A DNA stretch of 64,000 nt. Source: Clostridium tetanomorphum. GTDB lineage: Bacteria; Bacillota; Clostridia; Clostridiales; Clostridiaceae. Under the pieces are notes generated by a model, which had not been told where the DNA came from, made no database searches, and worked only from the letters and a program-made list of their open reading frames with translations. The stretch covers positions 62,001-126,000 of the forward strand of contig NZ_JAGGKA010000007.1 of assembly GCF_017873215.1 (NCBI RefSeq), written 5' to 3'. A program made the position numbers and the translations under genes. Numbering within the stretch: position 1 is the first letter of the stretch; each line of letters starts with the position of its first letter. Positions 1 to 9,041 of this stretch are shown in pieces.

Positions 1-1
1 T

Positions 2-955
2 AAGGCTAGTTGGAAAGAAGAATGGATACTAAAATGGACTCCAGAATCTGAAATTCAATTGGTAGAGGCAGTTTTACTTGGAAATAGTGTGGAACTTGCT
101 ACAGCCTTTAAATTAGACCAATTACTTAAAGAATGTGAAGATATCAAAGAGGCTTCAGAGCTTATTTTAACAGCTTGCAAATGTGGAATGGAAAAGGCTG
201 TTGAGGATGGTAGAAGCATAGTTCAAGGATTATCAATAGATGCAGGAGATTTTGTTAAGATAGCTAAGACTCTTAAAAATATTTATCAGGTAATAAATTT
301 TGGTAGCTTAAGAAAAATTGATACTAGTAGTTTAACTGAAATAGTAGAGCAATTATTTTTTAGATTAAACCTTCTATTGATAGATTCTTGTAATTGTAAT
401 GATGATAGGGCAAAAGAAATGACTACTGCAATATGTGATATTAATTCCATAGTTGCAGATTCTAGTATTAATTTGAGTAATGAGTTTTGGACTGAAAAGC
501 TTATAGAACTTTCAGATAGAGATGATAGAAACCCTAAACTTTCGGGATATGCTGCTGGAATTCTACTAGAAGAAAATAAAATATCTGATGAAAAATTATC
601 TATGGAAATATCACGTAGACTATCACCAGGAGTAGAGGTGGATTTAGGAGCAGGATGGTTTGAGGGATTAGCTTCAAGAAATCACTATACCCTTGTTTCA
701 AAACTTATTATTTTAGAAAAATTGGATGAATATATAAGTTTTTTGGATGATGAAGAGTTTCGCAGAGCATTAGTATTTTTAAGAAGAGCTTTTAGTGAAT
801 TTACTCCTGAACATAAAAGATACATCAGTGAAAATTTAGGGGAGCTTTGGAATATAAATAATGAGGAATCAGAGGAAGAATTTTTAAATACCTTAGATGA
901 AATAAATGAAGAGTCCTTTGAGAACTTAGAAGATTTTGATTTTGGAGATATATAA
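2..955 (+). CDS. DUF5682 family protein, C-terminal part (5' end outside window)
   Basis: The reading frame is open from the first bases of the window, so only the C-terminal ~317 residues are seen. The segment with RRLSPG, GAGWFEGLASRNHY and then LDDEEFRRALVFLRRAF is what I associate with the C-terminal part of DUF5682 proteins. These are usually encoded beside a MoxR-type AAA ATPase and a VWA protein in bacterial ternary systems of unknown function. The next gene, a VWA protein, begins 2 bases after the stop, which fits that arrangement. The tail is very acidic. An internal TTG at 59 could be mistaken for the start, but the frame continues upstream with similar composition. Function is unknown; proposed roles in stress or biological conflict are inference. 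Confidence 0.75.
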   Translation, partial: KASWKEEWILKWTPESEIQLVEAVLLGNSVELATAFKLDQLLKECEDIKEASELILTACKCGMEKAVEDGRSIVQGLSIDAGDFVKIAKTLKNIYQVINFGSLRKIDTSSLTEIVEQLFFRLNLLLIDSCNCNDDRAKEMTTAICDINSIVADSSINLSNEFWTEKLIELSDRDDRNPKLSGYAAGILLEENKISDEKLSMEISRRLSPGVEVDLGAGWFEGLASRNHYTLVSKLIILEKLDEYISFLDDEEFRRALVFLRRAFSEFTPEHKRYISENLGELWNINNEESEEEFLNTLDEINEESFENLEDFDFGDI

Positions 956-956
956 T

Positions 957-2150
957 ATGGATAAAAAGAAGTTAAAACGATGGAGACTAATACTGGGAAG
1001 TGAAAGTGAAAAAACCTTTCAGGATTATGATAAAGAAGGATTTTCCTTAGATAGTGATGAGCAGATCATGGATGAAGCATTGGCAGCTATATATGATGAT
1101 ACTTCTTCAAGTAATTCTATAGGTGGCAATGGCTCAAAGAGTGCAAGCCTTGCTAAGTCATCACCGAGACTTGCAAAATGGCTTGGAGATATTAGAAAAT
1201 ATTTTCCAGAGGATACTGTAGCTATAATACAAAGTGATGCTATAGAAAGAAAAAATTTAACACAGCTTATATTTGAACCAGAAGTTTTAAAAGATGTTAA
1301 GCCAGATATTTCTATGGTAGTTACACTTTTAGCTCTTAGGGATCAAATTCCAGAAGAAACAAAAGATACAGCTAGAGAATTAGTTAAGAGAGTAGTAGAG
1401 GATATAGAAGAAAGATTAAAAAATGACATGGTAAAAGCAGTAGCTGGATCTATAAATAAAAGAGAACATTCACCTATACCTTCACTTAAAGCTATTGATT
1501 GGAAATATACTATAAGCAAAAATTTAAAAAATTATGATGTAGAGCAGAAAAAAATTGTTCCAGAGAAGTTCTATTATTTCAATCGTGCAAGGGATTCAAA
1601 CAATTGGACAATAATACTAGACATAGACCAAAGTGGTTCTATGGCGGAATCAGCTATTTATGCGTCAATTGTAGGATCTATATTTGCTAGTATAAGAGCT
1701 CTTAAAACTCATGTAATTGCATTTGATACAGAGGTTGTAGACCTAAGTGAAGAATGTGCTAATGATCCAGTAGATATGATTTTTGGAATACAGTTAGGTG
1801 GAGGAACAAATATAAATAAATCAGTAGCTTACTGTGAGAAATTTATAACTGAACCTAAAAAAACTATTTTTATACTTATTTCTGATCTCTATGAAGGTGG
1901 AAATGAAGCTGATTTAATAAGAAGAGTAAAGGATATGAAAGAAGCTGGAGTGACAGTTATATGTTTATTAGCTATATCAGATAATGGGGTGCCAGCTTAT
2001 GATGAAAGATTAGCTAAAAAATTTGCTAGCTTTAGCATACCTACTTTTGGTGCTACTCCAAATGCATTGCCACCATTAGTGGAAGCCGCATTAAAAAACA
2101 AAGATTTAGAAGAGTTAGCTAAAAGTTTAAATAAAAGTGATAAACTTTGA
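957..2150 (+). CDS. VWA domain (CoxE-like) protein
   Basis: The 397-residue protein carries a C-terminal von Willebrand factor A domain. Its MIDAS signature DIDQSGSM lies near residue 224, followed by GGGTNIN and LISDLYEGG, matching the metal-binding DxSxS...T...D pattern. The N-terminal half is helical and charged without a recognised domain. I chose ATG 957 over an upstream TTG in the same frame because 957 follows the preceding stop by one base and the spurious extension adds only seven residues. It is the VWA partner of the DUF5682 gene upstream; an ATPase partner probably lies left of the window. VWA proteins of this kind are thought to act as metal-dependent adaptors for MoxR AAA ATPases; the substrate is unknown. 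Confidence 0.85.
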   Translation: MDKKKLKRWRLILGSESEKTFQDYDKEGFSLDSDEQIMDEALAAIYDDTSSSNSIGGNGSKSASLAKSSPRLAKWLGDIRKYFPEDTVAIIQSDAIERKNLTQLIFEPEVLKDVKPDISMVVTLLALRDQIPEETKDTARELVKRVVEDIEERLKNDMVKAVAGSINKREHSPIPSLKAIDWKYTISKNLKNYDVEQKKIVPEKFYYFNRARDSNNWTIILDIDQSGSMAESAIYASIVGSIFASIRALKTHVIAFDTEVVDLSEECANDPVDMIFGIQLGGGTNINKSVAYCEKFITEPKKTIFILISDLYEGGNEADLIRRVKDMKEAGVTVICLLAISDNGVPAYDERLAKKFASFSIPTFGATPNALPPLVEAALKNKDLEELAKSLNKSDKL

Positions 2151-2163
2151 TTTTAACATTATG

Positions 2164-2192
2164 TTGATATTTTCACAAAAATGTCATATCAT
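2164..2192 (+). promoter_or_regulatory. Candidate sigma-A promoter of the guanine riboswitch transcript
   Basis: TTGATA (2164-2169) and TATCAT (2187-2192) are separated by 17 bases. The predicted start near 2199 lies about 45 bases before the aptamer. Confidence 0.45.
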
Positions 2193-2243
2193 AATATTAG
2201 AAAATAAAACGAATAATAATATACAAAAAACAAATGTTGTTCG

Positions 2244-2314
2244 CACTTGTATATGCTGGATAATATGGTTTCAGCGTTTCTACCAGGCAACCGTAAATAG
2301 CCTGACTATGGGTG
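2244..2314 (+). promoter_or_regulatory. Purine (guanine-class) riboswitch aptamer
   Basis: The purine-riboswitch core is present: ATAATATGGTT, GTTTCTACC, CCGTAAAT and CTGACTATGGGTG in the right order, with loops L2 and L3 of the usual kind. P1 is formed by CACTTGTA (2244-2251) and TATGGGTG (2307-2314) with three wobble pairs. The position equivalent to nucleotide 74 of the xpt aptamer is C2306, which predicts guanine or hypoxanthine rather than adenine. The 3' strand of P1 plus following bases (2310-2318) can instead pair with 2388-2396, the left arm of the downstream terminator. Ligand binding should therefore free the terminator and switch expression off. It sits upstream of a broken amidohydrolase and the xanthine dehydrogenase operon. 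Confidence 0.93.
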
Positions 2315-2389
2315 TTTATATTATGATTTTACTTGTGAAAATTTCAATATTTTAGAACTAGTATAGGAAAAAGTATAATCATGTATGTA

Positions 2390-2419
2390 AACTCCTGAAG
2401 AAAATTCGGGAGTTTTTTT
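2390..2419 (+). terminator. Riboswitch expression-platform terminator
   Basis: AACTCCTGAA (2390-2399) pairs with TTCGGGAGTT (2405-2414) and is followed by a run of seven T. Its left arm overlaps the predicted antiterminator partner of the guanine aptamer. Confidence 0.88.
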
Positions 2420-2423
2420 ATTT

Positions 2424-2963
2424 AAAAAATCTACACTAGTTACTAAAATAAATATATTAGGTGCACATACAATTTGGCTTATTGATAAGGAAATTGACTT
2501 ATTCCGTTTACACAATGTGAAATCATCACATAATCCAGCAGCAGCTATGAAAGTTTTAGGATTTGCAAAAGTTTATGAATTGATTCATAAAGGAAGAACA
2601 CTAAATCCAAAAGCAGTTCCAGCAGAGACTATACTTGAAATGGCAACTATAAATGGTGCAAAAACACTTCTTTAAGAAGAGGAAATAGGAAGTCTTCAAA
2701 GTGGAAAGAATGCAGATCTTATAGTTATAAATCCAAAGGGAATAGGCAGCATGCTAATACATGACCCAATAGCTAATATAGTTTATTCAATGCACTCAAC
2801 AAATATTGAATCTACTATGTGTAATGGTAGATGGATAATGAAAGATAGGAAAATAACATTTATATCAGAAGAGAATGTATTAAATGAAGCAGTAAAAATG
2901 GCAGATTCAATAAGAAAACGATCTGGCATAATACTTCCAAATCGTTTTCCAACAATAAGATAA
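2424..2963 (+). pseudogene. Amidohydrolase remnant (guanine deaminase / SsnA-like)
   Basis: One frame (positions divisible by 3) runs from about 2424 to the stop before 2964. It reads as the C-terminal half of a guanine-deaminase/SsnA-type amidohydrolase: LGAHTIWLIDKEIDL, HNPAAAMKV, then LEMATINGAKTL, GSLQSGKNADLIVI and a HDP...IVYS tail. It is broken three ways: the N-terminal ~200 residues including the HxH metal site are missing, the segment with the conserved GTDG aspartate between residues ending FAKV and starting YELIHKG is deleted, and an in-frame TAA lies at 2673. An ORF from ATG 2751 is only the last 70 residues. The intact enzyme would convert guanine to xanthine, the substrate of the next operon. 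The remnant starts directly after the riboswitch terminator, which suggests a deletion fused the two. Confidence 0.8.
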
Positions 2964-2987
2964 AGAATGTTTTAAGGAGGAAAAATA

Positions 2988-3785
2988 GTGTTTACTATAA
3001 CAGAGTTAGTTCAACCACAAACAATTGAAGAAGCTTATTCAATACTTATTTCTAGAAGAAGCAATACTGTTCTAGGTGGATGTGCATTTTTAAAAATGGG
3101 GAAAAAAAGTATAGGAACAGGTATTGATTTATCTAAGTTAAATTTAAATTATATTATAGATGAGAAAGAATATATAAAGGTAGGTGCAGGGACTACATTT
3201 AGAGATTTAGAGGTAAGTTCTATAATAAATAATAATTTTAATGGTGCTTTATGTGACTCAGTAAAAAATATAATAGGTGTTCAATTTAGAAATATAGTTA
3301 CTGTGGGAGGTACTGTGTTTTCAAAGTATGGTTTTTCAGATTTAATTACTGCACTTTTAGCTTTAGATACTGAAGTAGAGCTATATAAAGGAGGAAGAAT
3401 GTCACTAGAAGATTTTTTAGTAAGACCTTATGAAAAGGACATTCTTTGCAATATATATTTAAAAAAGAATAGAAGAAAAGCTGTATATAAAAGTTTTAGA
3501 AATTCTTTAAGTGATTATGCCATATTAAATGTAGCTGTATCTGAACTTAATAATCAATGGAAAGTTGTTGTAGGTGCAAAACCTATGGTAGCTAGTATTG
3601 CTAAAAACGCTTCTAAATTATTATCAAAAGAAGGAATAAATCAAGCTATTATTGAGAAAGCAGCAAAGGTTGCTTCGCAGGAATTAAGCTTTGGGAGTAA
3701 CATGAGAGCTTCTTCTCAATATAGAAAAGCAATTTGCAATACATTGATTAAAAGAGCAATTATGGAGGTAATACAATGCAGATAG
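2988..3785 (+). CDS. Xanthine dehydrogenase-type FAD-binding subunit
   Basis: The 265-residue protein matches the FAD (medium) subunit of molybdenum hydroxylases. It has the N-terminal dinucleotide-binding stretch VLGGCAFLKMG near residues 33-43 and the second FAD-contacting stretch NIVTVGGTVFSKYG near residues 103-116, followed by the usual C-terminal CO-dehydrogenase-flavoprotein-like domain. The GTG start is fixed by AAGGAGGAAAAATA just upstream. It overlaps the [2Fe-2S] subunit gene by 10 bases, and the three genes form one operon. The enzyme passes electrons from the molybdenum centre through iron-sulfur clusters to FAD and on to NAD or ferredoxin. Substrate assignment (xanthine or another purine) is by family and by the upstream guanine riboswitch. 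Confidence 0.9.
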   Translation: MFTITELVQPQTIEEAYSILISRRSNTVLGGCAFLKMGKKSIGTGIDLSKLNLNYIIDEKEYIKVGAGTTFRDLEVSSIINNNFNGALCDSVKNIIGVQFRNIVTVGGTVFSKYGFSDLITALLALDTEVELYKGGRMSLEDFLVRPYEKDILCNIYLKKNRRKAVYKSFRNSLSDYAILNVAVSELNNQWKVVVGAKPMVASIAKNASKLLSKEGINQAIIEKAAKVASQELSFGSNMRASSQYRKAICNTLIKRAIMEVIQCR

Positions 3786-4228
3786 ACATTATTGTAAATG
3801 GAAAAAGACATTCTTTAAATGTTGATAAGGATGAATTTTTATTAGATACATTAAGAAAGATAGGTTATCTAAGCGTTAAAAGAGGCTGTGATACTAGTTG
3901 TTGTGGATTATGTACAGTTTGGTTAGAGGAAAAACCCATACTTTCATGTTCCACTCTTTCCATAAGGGCAAATGGTAAAAACATAACTACTATTGAAGGA
4001 CTTCAAGAAGAAGCAGAGAAATTTGCAAGAATTCTTACTGCTGAAGGAGCAGAGCAATGTGGTTTCTGTAGTCCAGGCTTTGTTATGACTGTTATAGCTA
4101 TGAAAAAAGAGCTTATTAATCCAACAGATGATGAAATAAAACATTATTTGGCGGGTAATCTTTGTAGATGTACAGGATACATGGGGCAATTAAGAGCAGT
4201 CAAAAAGTATTTGGAGGTAGAGTATTAA
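3776..4228 (+). CDS. Xanthine dehydrogenase-type [2Fe-2S] subunit
   Basis: The 150-residue protein is the small iron-sulfur subunit of a molybdenum hydroxylase. A plant-ferredoxin-type cluster is bound by GCDTSCCGLC plus a later cysteine in PILSC. The second cluster uses QCGFCSPG and NLCRCTGY. It lies between the FAD and molybdopterin subunit genes. Its TAA stop shares a base with the next ATG (TAATG), indicating translational coupling. Length and domain order are normal for the family. It relays electrons from the molybdenum cofactor to FAD. Confidence 0.94.
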   Translation: MQIDIIVNGKRHSLNVDKDEFLLDTLRKIGYLSVKRGCDTSCCGLCTVWLEEKPILSCSTLSIRANGKNITTIEGLQEEAEKFARILTAEGAEQCGFCSPGFVMTVIAMKKELINPTDDEIKHYLAGNLCRCTGYMGQLRAVKKYLEVEY

Positions 4229-6504
4229 TGAAAATTGTAGGAAAACCATATACCAAAATTGATGGAATGGCTATTGCCACTGGTAAGCCTGTATATACTG
4301 AAGATTTAGCTCCAAAAGATGCTCTTTGTATTAAAATTTTAAGAAGTCCTCATGCCTATGCAAGGATTAAATCTATAGATATTTCAAAAGCTGAAACAGT
4401 TGAAGGGGTTGAATGTATTTTAACTTATAAGGATGTGCCTAAAACTAGATTCACTTTAGCTGGACAAACTTATCCAGAACCTTCTCCCTATGATAGACTT
4501 ATACTTGATGAGATAATGAGATATATAGGAGATGAAGTAGCTATTATAGCTGCAGTTAATGAAAAGACAGCCTTAAAAGCTATGAAATTAATAAAGGTTG
4601 AATATGAAATTTTTGAACCTGTACTTGATTTTGAAAAAGCAATAGATAATCCTACAGTTATACACAGAGAAGATGATTTGCATTGTAATATAGATATTGG
4701 AATGCAGCAAGAAAGAAATATAGTATGCACTCATAATGTTGAATTTGGTAATGTGGAAGAGGAAATTAAAAAATGCCCTGTAGTTATAGAGAGGACCTAT
4801 TATACCCAAGCTCAAGTTCATGCTATGATGGAAACCTACAGAGCATTTAGTTATATTGATCATACAGGAAGACTAGTAGTTGTATCATCTACACAAATAC
4901 CTTTTCATGTTAGAAGACAACTTTCAAGAGCTTTAGGTATATCTGCAAGCAAAATAAGAGTTATAAAACCAAGATTAGGAGGAGGTTTTGGAGGAAAACA
5001 AACTGGTGCTGTTGAAATATTTACAGCTATAGTTACATGGAAAACTGGAAAACCTTCAATGATAGTTTATGATAGAAAAGAAACCTTTACTTGTACAACA
5101 GGTAGACATGCTATGAGATTAAAAGTAAGACTTGGAGCTGATGAGGAGGGATTAATTAAAGTTGTTGACATAGAAGGGTTATCAGATACAGGAGCTTATG
5201 GAGAACATGCTTGTACTACATTTTGGGTTGTGGGAGAAAAAACACTACCCCTTTATAATAAAGCTACTGCTCTTAGATTTAGTGGTAATGTAGTTTATAC
5301 AAATAAGGTTACAGCAGGAGCTTTTAGAGGGTATGGAGCCACTCAGGGAACCTTTGCTCTTGAATCTACCATAAATGAATTGGCAGTAAAATTAAATATG
5401 GATCCAACGGAAATAAGAATGAAAAATTTAATGAGACAAGGGGAAAGGTCTATTGCATTCGGTGGAGAAACTTTTTATAGCTCAACTTTAGATAAATGCA
5501 TTGAAAAGGGTAAAGAAATGATTCATTGGAATGAAAAATATCCTTCAAAAGAAATAGATTTTAACAAGGTTAGAGGAGTAGGGATGGCTATTACAATGCA
5601 AGGATCAGGTATAGCAAATATTGATGCTGCTTCAGCAGAAATAAGGGTAAATGAGGATGGAAGTTATACATTGTTATTAGGTTCTGCAGATATGGGTACT
5701 GGTAGTGATACTATTCTTTCACAGATGGCCTGTGAAGTTCTTAATACATCAATGGAAAATATAACTGTTATTGCAGCGGATACAGATGTATCTCCTTATG
5801 ATCCAGGTTCTTATGCTTCAAGTACAACTTATGTTACAGGAATGGCAGTGGTAAGAGCAGCAGAGGAACTTTTAATAAAGATAAAGGAAGCAGCTGCAAG
5901 GATACTAAAAGTTCCAAAAGAGAATGTAGATTTTGACGGAGAAGCAATAATAGTAAACAATAAAGAAGAGTTAACTTTGAGAGAGTTAGCTCAGAGAGTT
6001 ATAGTTGGTCCTAATTCAAAGCAACTTACAGGTATGGGAACTTATGGTAGTGAAATTTCTCCACCTCCTTTTGTAGCAGGTTTTGCAGAAGTTGAAGTTG
6101 ATAAGGAAACTGGAAAAGCAGAACTTATTGATTATGTTGCAGTAGTGGATTGTGGAACTGTAATAAATCCTAATCTTGCAAGAATACAGACTGAAGGTGG
6201 AATAGTACAAGGAATAGGGTTAGCAATGTATGAAGATATAAAATATAATTATAAAGGTAAAATGGCTACAGATTCTTTTATGCAATATAAGATACCTTGT
6301 AGAAAAGATATTAATAGTATAAGAGTAGAATTTCAGGAAAGTTATGAGCCAACAGGGCCTTTTGGAGCAAAATCTATAGGAGAGGTAGTAATAAATACAC
6401 CAGCTCCAGCTATAGCAGCTGCAATATATAATGCAGTAGGAGTTAATATAAGAACATTACCTATAACTCCAGAAAAGGTATTTATGGCTATGCATAACAA
6501 ATAA
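4228..6504 (+). CDS. Xanthine dehydrogenase-type molybdopterin-binding subunit
   Basis: The 758-residue protein is the large catalytic subunit of the xanthine oxidase family. It shows PRLGGGFGGKQ, AGAFRGYGATQG and, at the C-terminus, GPFGAKSIGE, where the final glutamate is the expected catalytic base. I place the start at ATG 4228, with GGAGG at 4213-4217; an in-frame ATG at 4168 lies inside the upstream gene. The enzyme hydroxylates purines such as xanthine or hypoxanthine in the cytoplasm using a molybdopterin cofactor. Some clostridial relatives need selenium; nothing in this gene decides that, although a YgeY-type hydrolase often linked to selenium-dependent hydroxylases lies 17 kb away. 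A terminator follows. Confidence 0.92.
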   Translation: MKIVGKPYTKIDGMAIATGKPVYTEDLAPKDALCIKILRSPHAYARIKSIDISKAETVEGVECILTYKDVPKTRFTLAGQTYPEPSPYDRLILDEIMRYIGDEVAIIAAVNEKTALKAMKLIKVEYEIFEPVLDFEKAIDNPTVIHREDDLHCNIDIGMQQERNIVCTHNVEFGNVEEEIKKCPVVIERTYYTQAQVHAMMETYRAFSYIDHTGRLVVVSSTQIPFHVRRQLSRALGISASKIRVIKPRLGGGFGGKQTGAVEIFTAIVTWKTGKPSMIVYDRKETFTCTTGRHAMRLKVRLGADEEGLIKVVDIEGLSDTGAYGEHACTTFWVVGEKTLPLYNKATALRFSGNVVYTNKVTAGAFRGYGATQGTFALESTINELAVKLNMDPTEIRMKNLMRQGERSIAFGGETFYSSTLDKCIEKGKEMIHWNEKYPSKEIDFNKVRGVGMAITMQGSGIANIDAASAEIRVNEDGSYTLLLGSADMGTGSDTILSQMACEVLNTSMENITVIAADTDVSPYDPGSYASSTTYVTGMAVVRAAEELLIKIKEAAARILKVPKENVDFDGEAIIVNNKEELTLRELAQRVIVGPNSKQLTGMGTYGSEISPPPFVAGFAEVEVDKETGKAELIDYVAVVDCGTVINPNLARIQTEGGIVQGIGLAMYEDIKYNYKGKMATDSFMQYKIPCRKDINSIRVEFQESYEPTGPFGAKSIGEVVINTPAPAIAAAIYNAVGVNIRTLPITPEKVFMAMHNK

Positions 6505-6513
6505 AATTATAAA

Positions 6514-6551
6514 AAAGAAGGAGTGTGGTTTAAAACATACTTCCTTCTTTA
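6514..6551 (+). terminator. Terminator of the xanthine dehydrogenase operon
   Basis: AGAAGGAG (6516-6523) pairs with TTCCTTCT (6541-6548) around a partly paired interior. It is flanked by A-rich and T-rich runs and lies between convergent operons, so it may serve both strands. Confidence 0.7.
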
Positions 6552-6590
6552 CTTTTGTTTATGCATATGAAAAATTAAAACTTGATAGCA

Positions 6591-7247
6591 TTATAAGTAA
6601 GTTTTTTTAAACTCTAAATACCCATTTTTTCTTAGTTTACAAGCAGGACACTCTCCACAACCATTACCTTTTATTCCGTTATAACAGGTTAAAGTTTCTT
6701 CTTTAACTATAGGAAGTACACCTAAATCATAAGCCATTTTCCAAGTTTCTGCTTTATTAATCCACATTAAAGGAGTAATAATCTGAAATTTGTAATCCAT
6801 AGCCAAGTTTAAAGTAACATTTAAAGATTTTATAAATACATCTCTACAATCGGGGTATCCACTAAAATCACTTTGAGATACACCAGTTATAATGGTATTT
6901 ATTCCTCTTTGTTTTGCAAATACTGCAACAAAGGTTAAAAACAACATGTTTCTACCATCTACAAAGGAATTAGGCACACCATCTAAAGGTGCATCTTTAT
7001 CCACCTTTATATCTTGTCTAGTTAATGAATTAGGTGCTAGTTGATTTAATAAATTCAAGTCTAAAATATGATGTTCTACAGTATACTTTTTACATATATC
7101 CTTTGCACACTGTAATTCTAATTTATGTTTTTGATTATAATCAAAAGATACTGCTAAAACCTCTTTATATTTTTTCTTTGCCCAAAATAAACAAGTTGTA
7201 CTATCTTGGCCACCACTAAAAACTACTACTGCTTTTTCTTTATTCAT
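6591..7247 (-). CDS. queC: 7-cyano-7-deazaguanine (preQ0) synthase
   Basis: The 218-residue QueC converts 7-carboxy-7-deazaguanine to preQ0 using ATP and ammonia in queuosine-precursor synthesis. The PP-loop SGGQDSTTC is at residues 10-18. The zinc-binding cysteines are in [16 protein letters not shown] near the C-terminus, and [14 protein letters not shown] is the family core. Length is typical. It is the last gene of the minus-strand operon that begins at 10807, separated from folE by 95 bases. The preQ1 riboswitch upstream of the operon should repress it when preQ1 is plentiful. Confidence 0.97.
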   Translation of the reverse strand: MNKEKAVVVFSGGQDSTTCLFWAKKKYKEVLAVSFDYNQKHKLELQCAKDICKKYTVEHHILDLNLLNQLAPNSLTRQDIKVDKDAPLDGVPNSFVDGRNMLFLTFVAVFAKQRGINTIITGVSQSDFSGYPDCRDVFIKSLNVTLNLAMDYKFQIITPLMWINKAETWKMAYDLGVLPIVKEETLTCYNGIKGNGCGECPACKLRKNGYLEFKKTYL

Positions 7248-7342
7248 TTTTACACCATCCTATATTTTATTTGTATATTATTATATACATAAACTTTCAC
7301 CTTAATATTGTAAAATCAATAGATTGATTTAAAGCATTCAGG

Positions 7343-7930
7343 CTATCTATAAAGCATCATTAATTTATTGTTTAAAATTGCATCGCCATTAAATCTTCCT
7401 TTTAAAGTAGTTGAAATTGTTTTTGTTCCTGGTTTTTTTATACCTCTAGTTGTCATACAGCCATGTTCACCTTCTATAATCACAGCCACATCCTTTGAGT
7501 CAGTTATTTTTTGTATAATGTAAGCTATATCTGTTCCTATTCTTTCTTGGAGCTGAAGTCTTCTGCCTACCATATCAGCTATTCTTGCAATTTTACTTAA
7601 TCCAATAATTTTTTTATTAGGAATGTATGCTACTGCCACTTTCATATTGTACATTAATGCTAAGTGATGTTCACAATGGCTAAATATTTCTATATCTTTC
7701 ATTAATACCATATCATTTGAGTTTTCTTCTACTGATAAATCATCTTCAAAGGTTTTATTAAACATTTCTGCAATTTCATCATTGCTATAGCACATTCCCT
7801 TAAATACTTCTTCATACATTTTAGCTACACGTTTAGGTGTATCTTTAAGTCCCTCTCTATTAGGATCATCACCTAAAGCTATCAAAATACCCTTTATATG
7901 TTCTTGAATTGCTTTTACATCAATTGACAT
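7343..7930 (-). CDS. folE: GTP cyclohydrolase I
   Basis: The 195-residue type IA GTP cyclohydrolase makes dihydroneopterin triphosphate from GTP, the first step of both folate and queuosine-precursor synthesis. It shows [10 protein letters not shown] with the zinc cysteine and catalytic histidines, [12 protein letters not shown], and [11 protein letters not shown] with the third zinc ligand. I chose ATG 7930 (MSIDVKAIQ) because an upstream start in frame would run into queE; the true start lies 1 base from the queE stop. Its place between queE and queC indicates that it feeds the deazaguanine branch here. Regulation is expected from the preQ1 riboswitch at the operon head. Confidence 0.96.
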   Translation of the reverse strand: MSIDVKAIQEHIKGILIALGDDPNREGLKDTPKRVAKMYEEVFKGMCYSNDEIAEMFNKTFEDDLSVEENSNDMVLMKDIEIFSHCEHHLALMYNMKVAVAYIPNKKIIGLSKIARIADMVGRRLQLQERIGTDIAYIIQKITDSKDVAVIIEGEHGCMTTRGIKKPGTKTISTTLKGRFNGDAILNNKLMMLYR

Positions 7931-7931
7931 A

Positions 7932-8597
7932 TTATACACCTCTCTTATTTGGATCCCAAATAACTTTATGAAGTTGAAGTTGAAGATTAACACCATTCAT
8001 TTTGTTGTTTTTCATAAATTCTACAATGGTATCCATGTTTATTTTCTCGAATATTGGACTAATATATATATTAGTTTTATATATAAGGTTATATTTATCT
8101 ATTATATGTTTAGCCTTTTCTAAGTCACCCATAGTTCCAGATACAAATTTAACTGTATCTTTTTTAGTTAAATACTTAAAGTTATTCAATTCCATTTTAT
8201 CTTCCATATTACTTGAAGGAAGTTTATAATCCATAGTAAAGCTTGGTGGATTTTCTATATTAGAAAACTTATCTAATAAAACACTACCATTGGTTTCTAT
8301 TTCAGTATGAAGTTCTTTATCTTTAGAGAGTACTTCTAATAATTCTAGTATCCCTTCTTGAAGAAGGGGTTCTCCACCGGTTAAGGTTACATTTCTAACT
8401 CTCGTAGATTTTATATAGTTGTATATTTTTTCACAAGTCATTAATTCATAAGAAACATCTTCTTTATTTGCCCAGGTGGTATCACAGTAGCTACAGCTTA
8501 AATTACAACCTGCAAATCTTATAAAGACTGCTAATTGTCCTGAAAGAGAACCCTCGCCATTTATACTTGTAAATTTTTCAACTACTTTAAATTGCAT
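7932..8597 (-). CDS. queE: 7-carboxy-7-deazaguanine synthase (radical SAM)
   Basis: The 221-residue radical-SAM protein converts 6-carboxytetrahydropterin to 7-carboxy-7-deazaguanine. The cluster motif CNLSCSYC is near residues 31-38, preceded by [20 protein letters not shown] and followed by LTGGEPLLQ, both QueE hallmarks. It lies 1 base from queD and folE on either side, so translation is probably coupled along the operon. Length is typical of the Bacillus-type enzyme. Activity requires anaerobic [4Fe-4S] chemistry, which fits the inferred lifestyle. Confidence 0.97.
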   Translation of the reverse strand: MQFKVVEKFTSINGEGSLSGQLAVFIRFAGCNLSCSYCDTTWANKEDVSYELMTCEKIYNYIKSTRVRNVTLTGGEPLLQEGILELLEVLSKDKELHTEIETNGSVLLDKFSNIENPPSFTMDYKLPSSNMEDKMELNNFKYLTKKDTVKFVSGTMGDLEKAKHIIDKYNLIYKTNIYISPIFEKINMDTIVEFMKNNKMNGVNLQLQLHKVIWDPNKRGV

Positions 8598-8598
8598 T

Positions 8599-9030
8599 TT
8601 ATATTACCTCGCTTTCTTCATATACAGCGCTATTTGTAGGAGTTTCGTAAACTGTAGCTCTTTTTACGCTATATCCTTTATTCTTCATAGTTTTAAAGAA
8701 AAATGCTGCAAAGTTTTCAGCTGTTGGTCTAAAATTAACAGTAATTACTTTAAATCCATCTTCACTAATACAGCTTAAGGTTTCTGTCCTCATAGTTCCT
8801 TCTTGTATAATTAAAGCATGATCATAATAATCTACCATTTCTTTAACATCTTTTTTTAAATCACCGAAATCTATTACCATGCCGTCAAGTTGACCACCGT
8901 TTATAAGATTTTCTGATTGTATTTCAATTTCTACCTTCCATCTATGTCCATGGATATTTCCACATTTACCTTTATATCCAGCAAGAAAATGAGCACTATC
9001 GAAACTATGCTCTGATTTTAAAATATACAT
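8599..9030 (-). CDS. queD: 6-carboxy-5,6,7,8-tetrahydropterin synthase
   Basis: The 143-residue QueD converts dihydroneopterin triphosphate to 6-carboxytetrahydropterin. The zinc-binding histidines lie in FDSAHFLAGYKGKCGNIHGH, and the cysteine in that stretch fits the catalytic Cys. A DYYDHALI segment and PTSENFA-like PTAENFAAFFF follow as in the PTPS/QueD family. It lies 11 bases after the activase gene and 1 base before queE, and belongs to the preQ1-riboswitch operon. Confidence 0.95.
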   Translation of the reverse strand: MYILKSEHSFDSAHFLAGYKGKCGNIHGHRWKVEIEIQSENLINGGQLDGMVIDFGDLKKDVKEMVDYYDHALIIQEGTMRTETLSCISEDGFKVITVNFRPTAENFAAFFFKTMKNKGYSVKRATVYETPTNSAVYEESEVI

Positions 9031-9041
9031 GTGAATTCCTC

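Noticed and set aside
2137-2355. A 72-residue ORF starting inside the VWA gene
   Set aside because: It runs straight through the guanine riboswitch aptamer and has no ribosome site or sensible protein composition.
2321-2515. A minus-strand ORF of 64 residues over the riboswitch terminator
   Set aside because: It is antisense to the terminator and the deaminase remnant and has no ribosome site.
4228-6504. Selenocysteine in the molybdenum subunit
   Set aside because: There is no in-frame TGA, and selenium in this family is bound as a cofactor, not as a coded residue.
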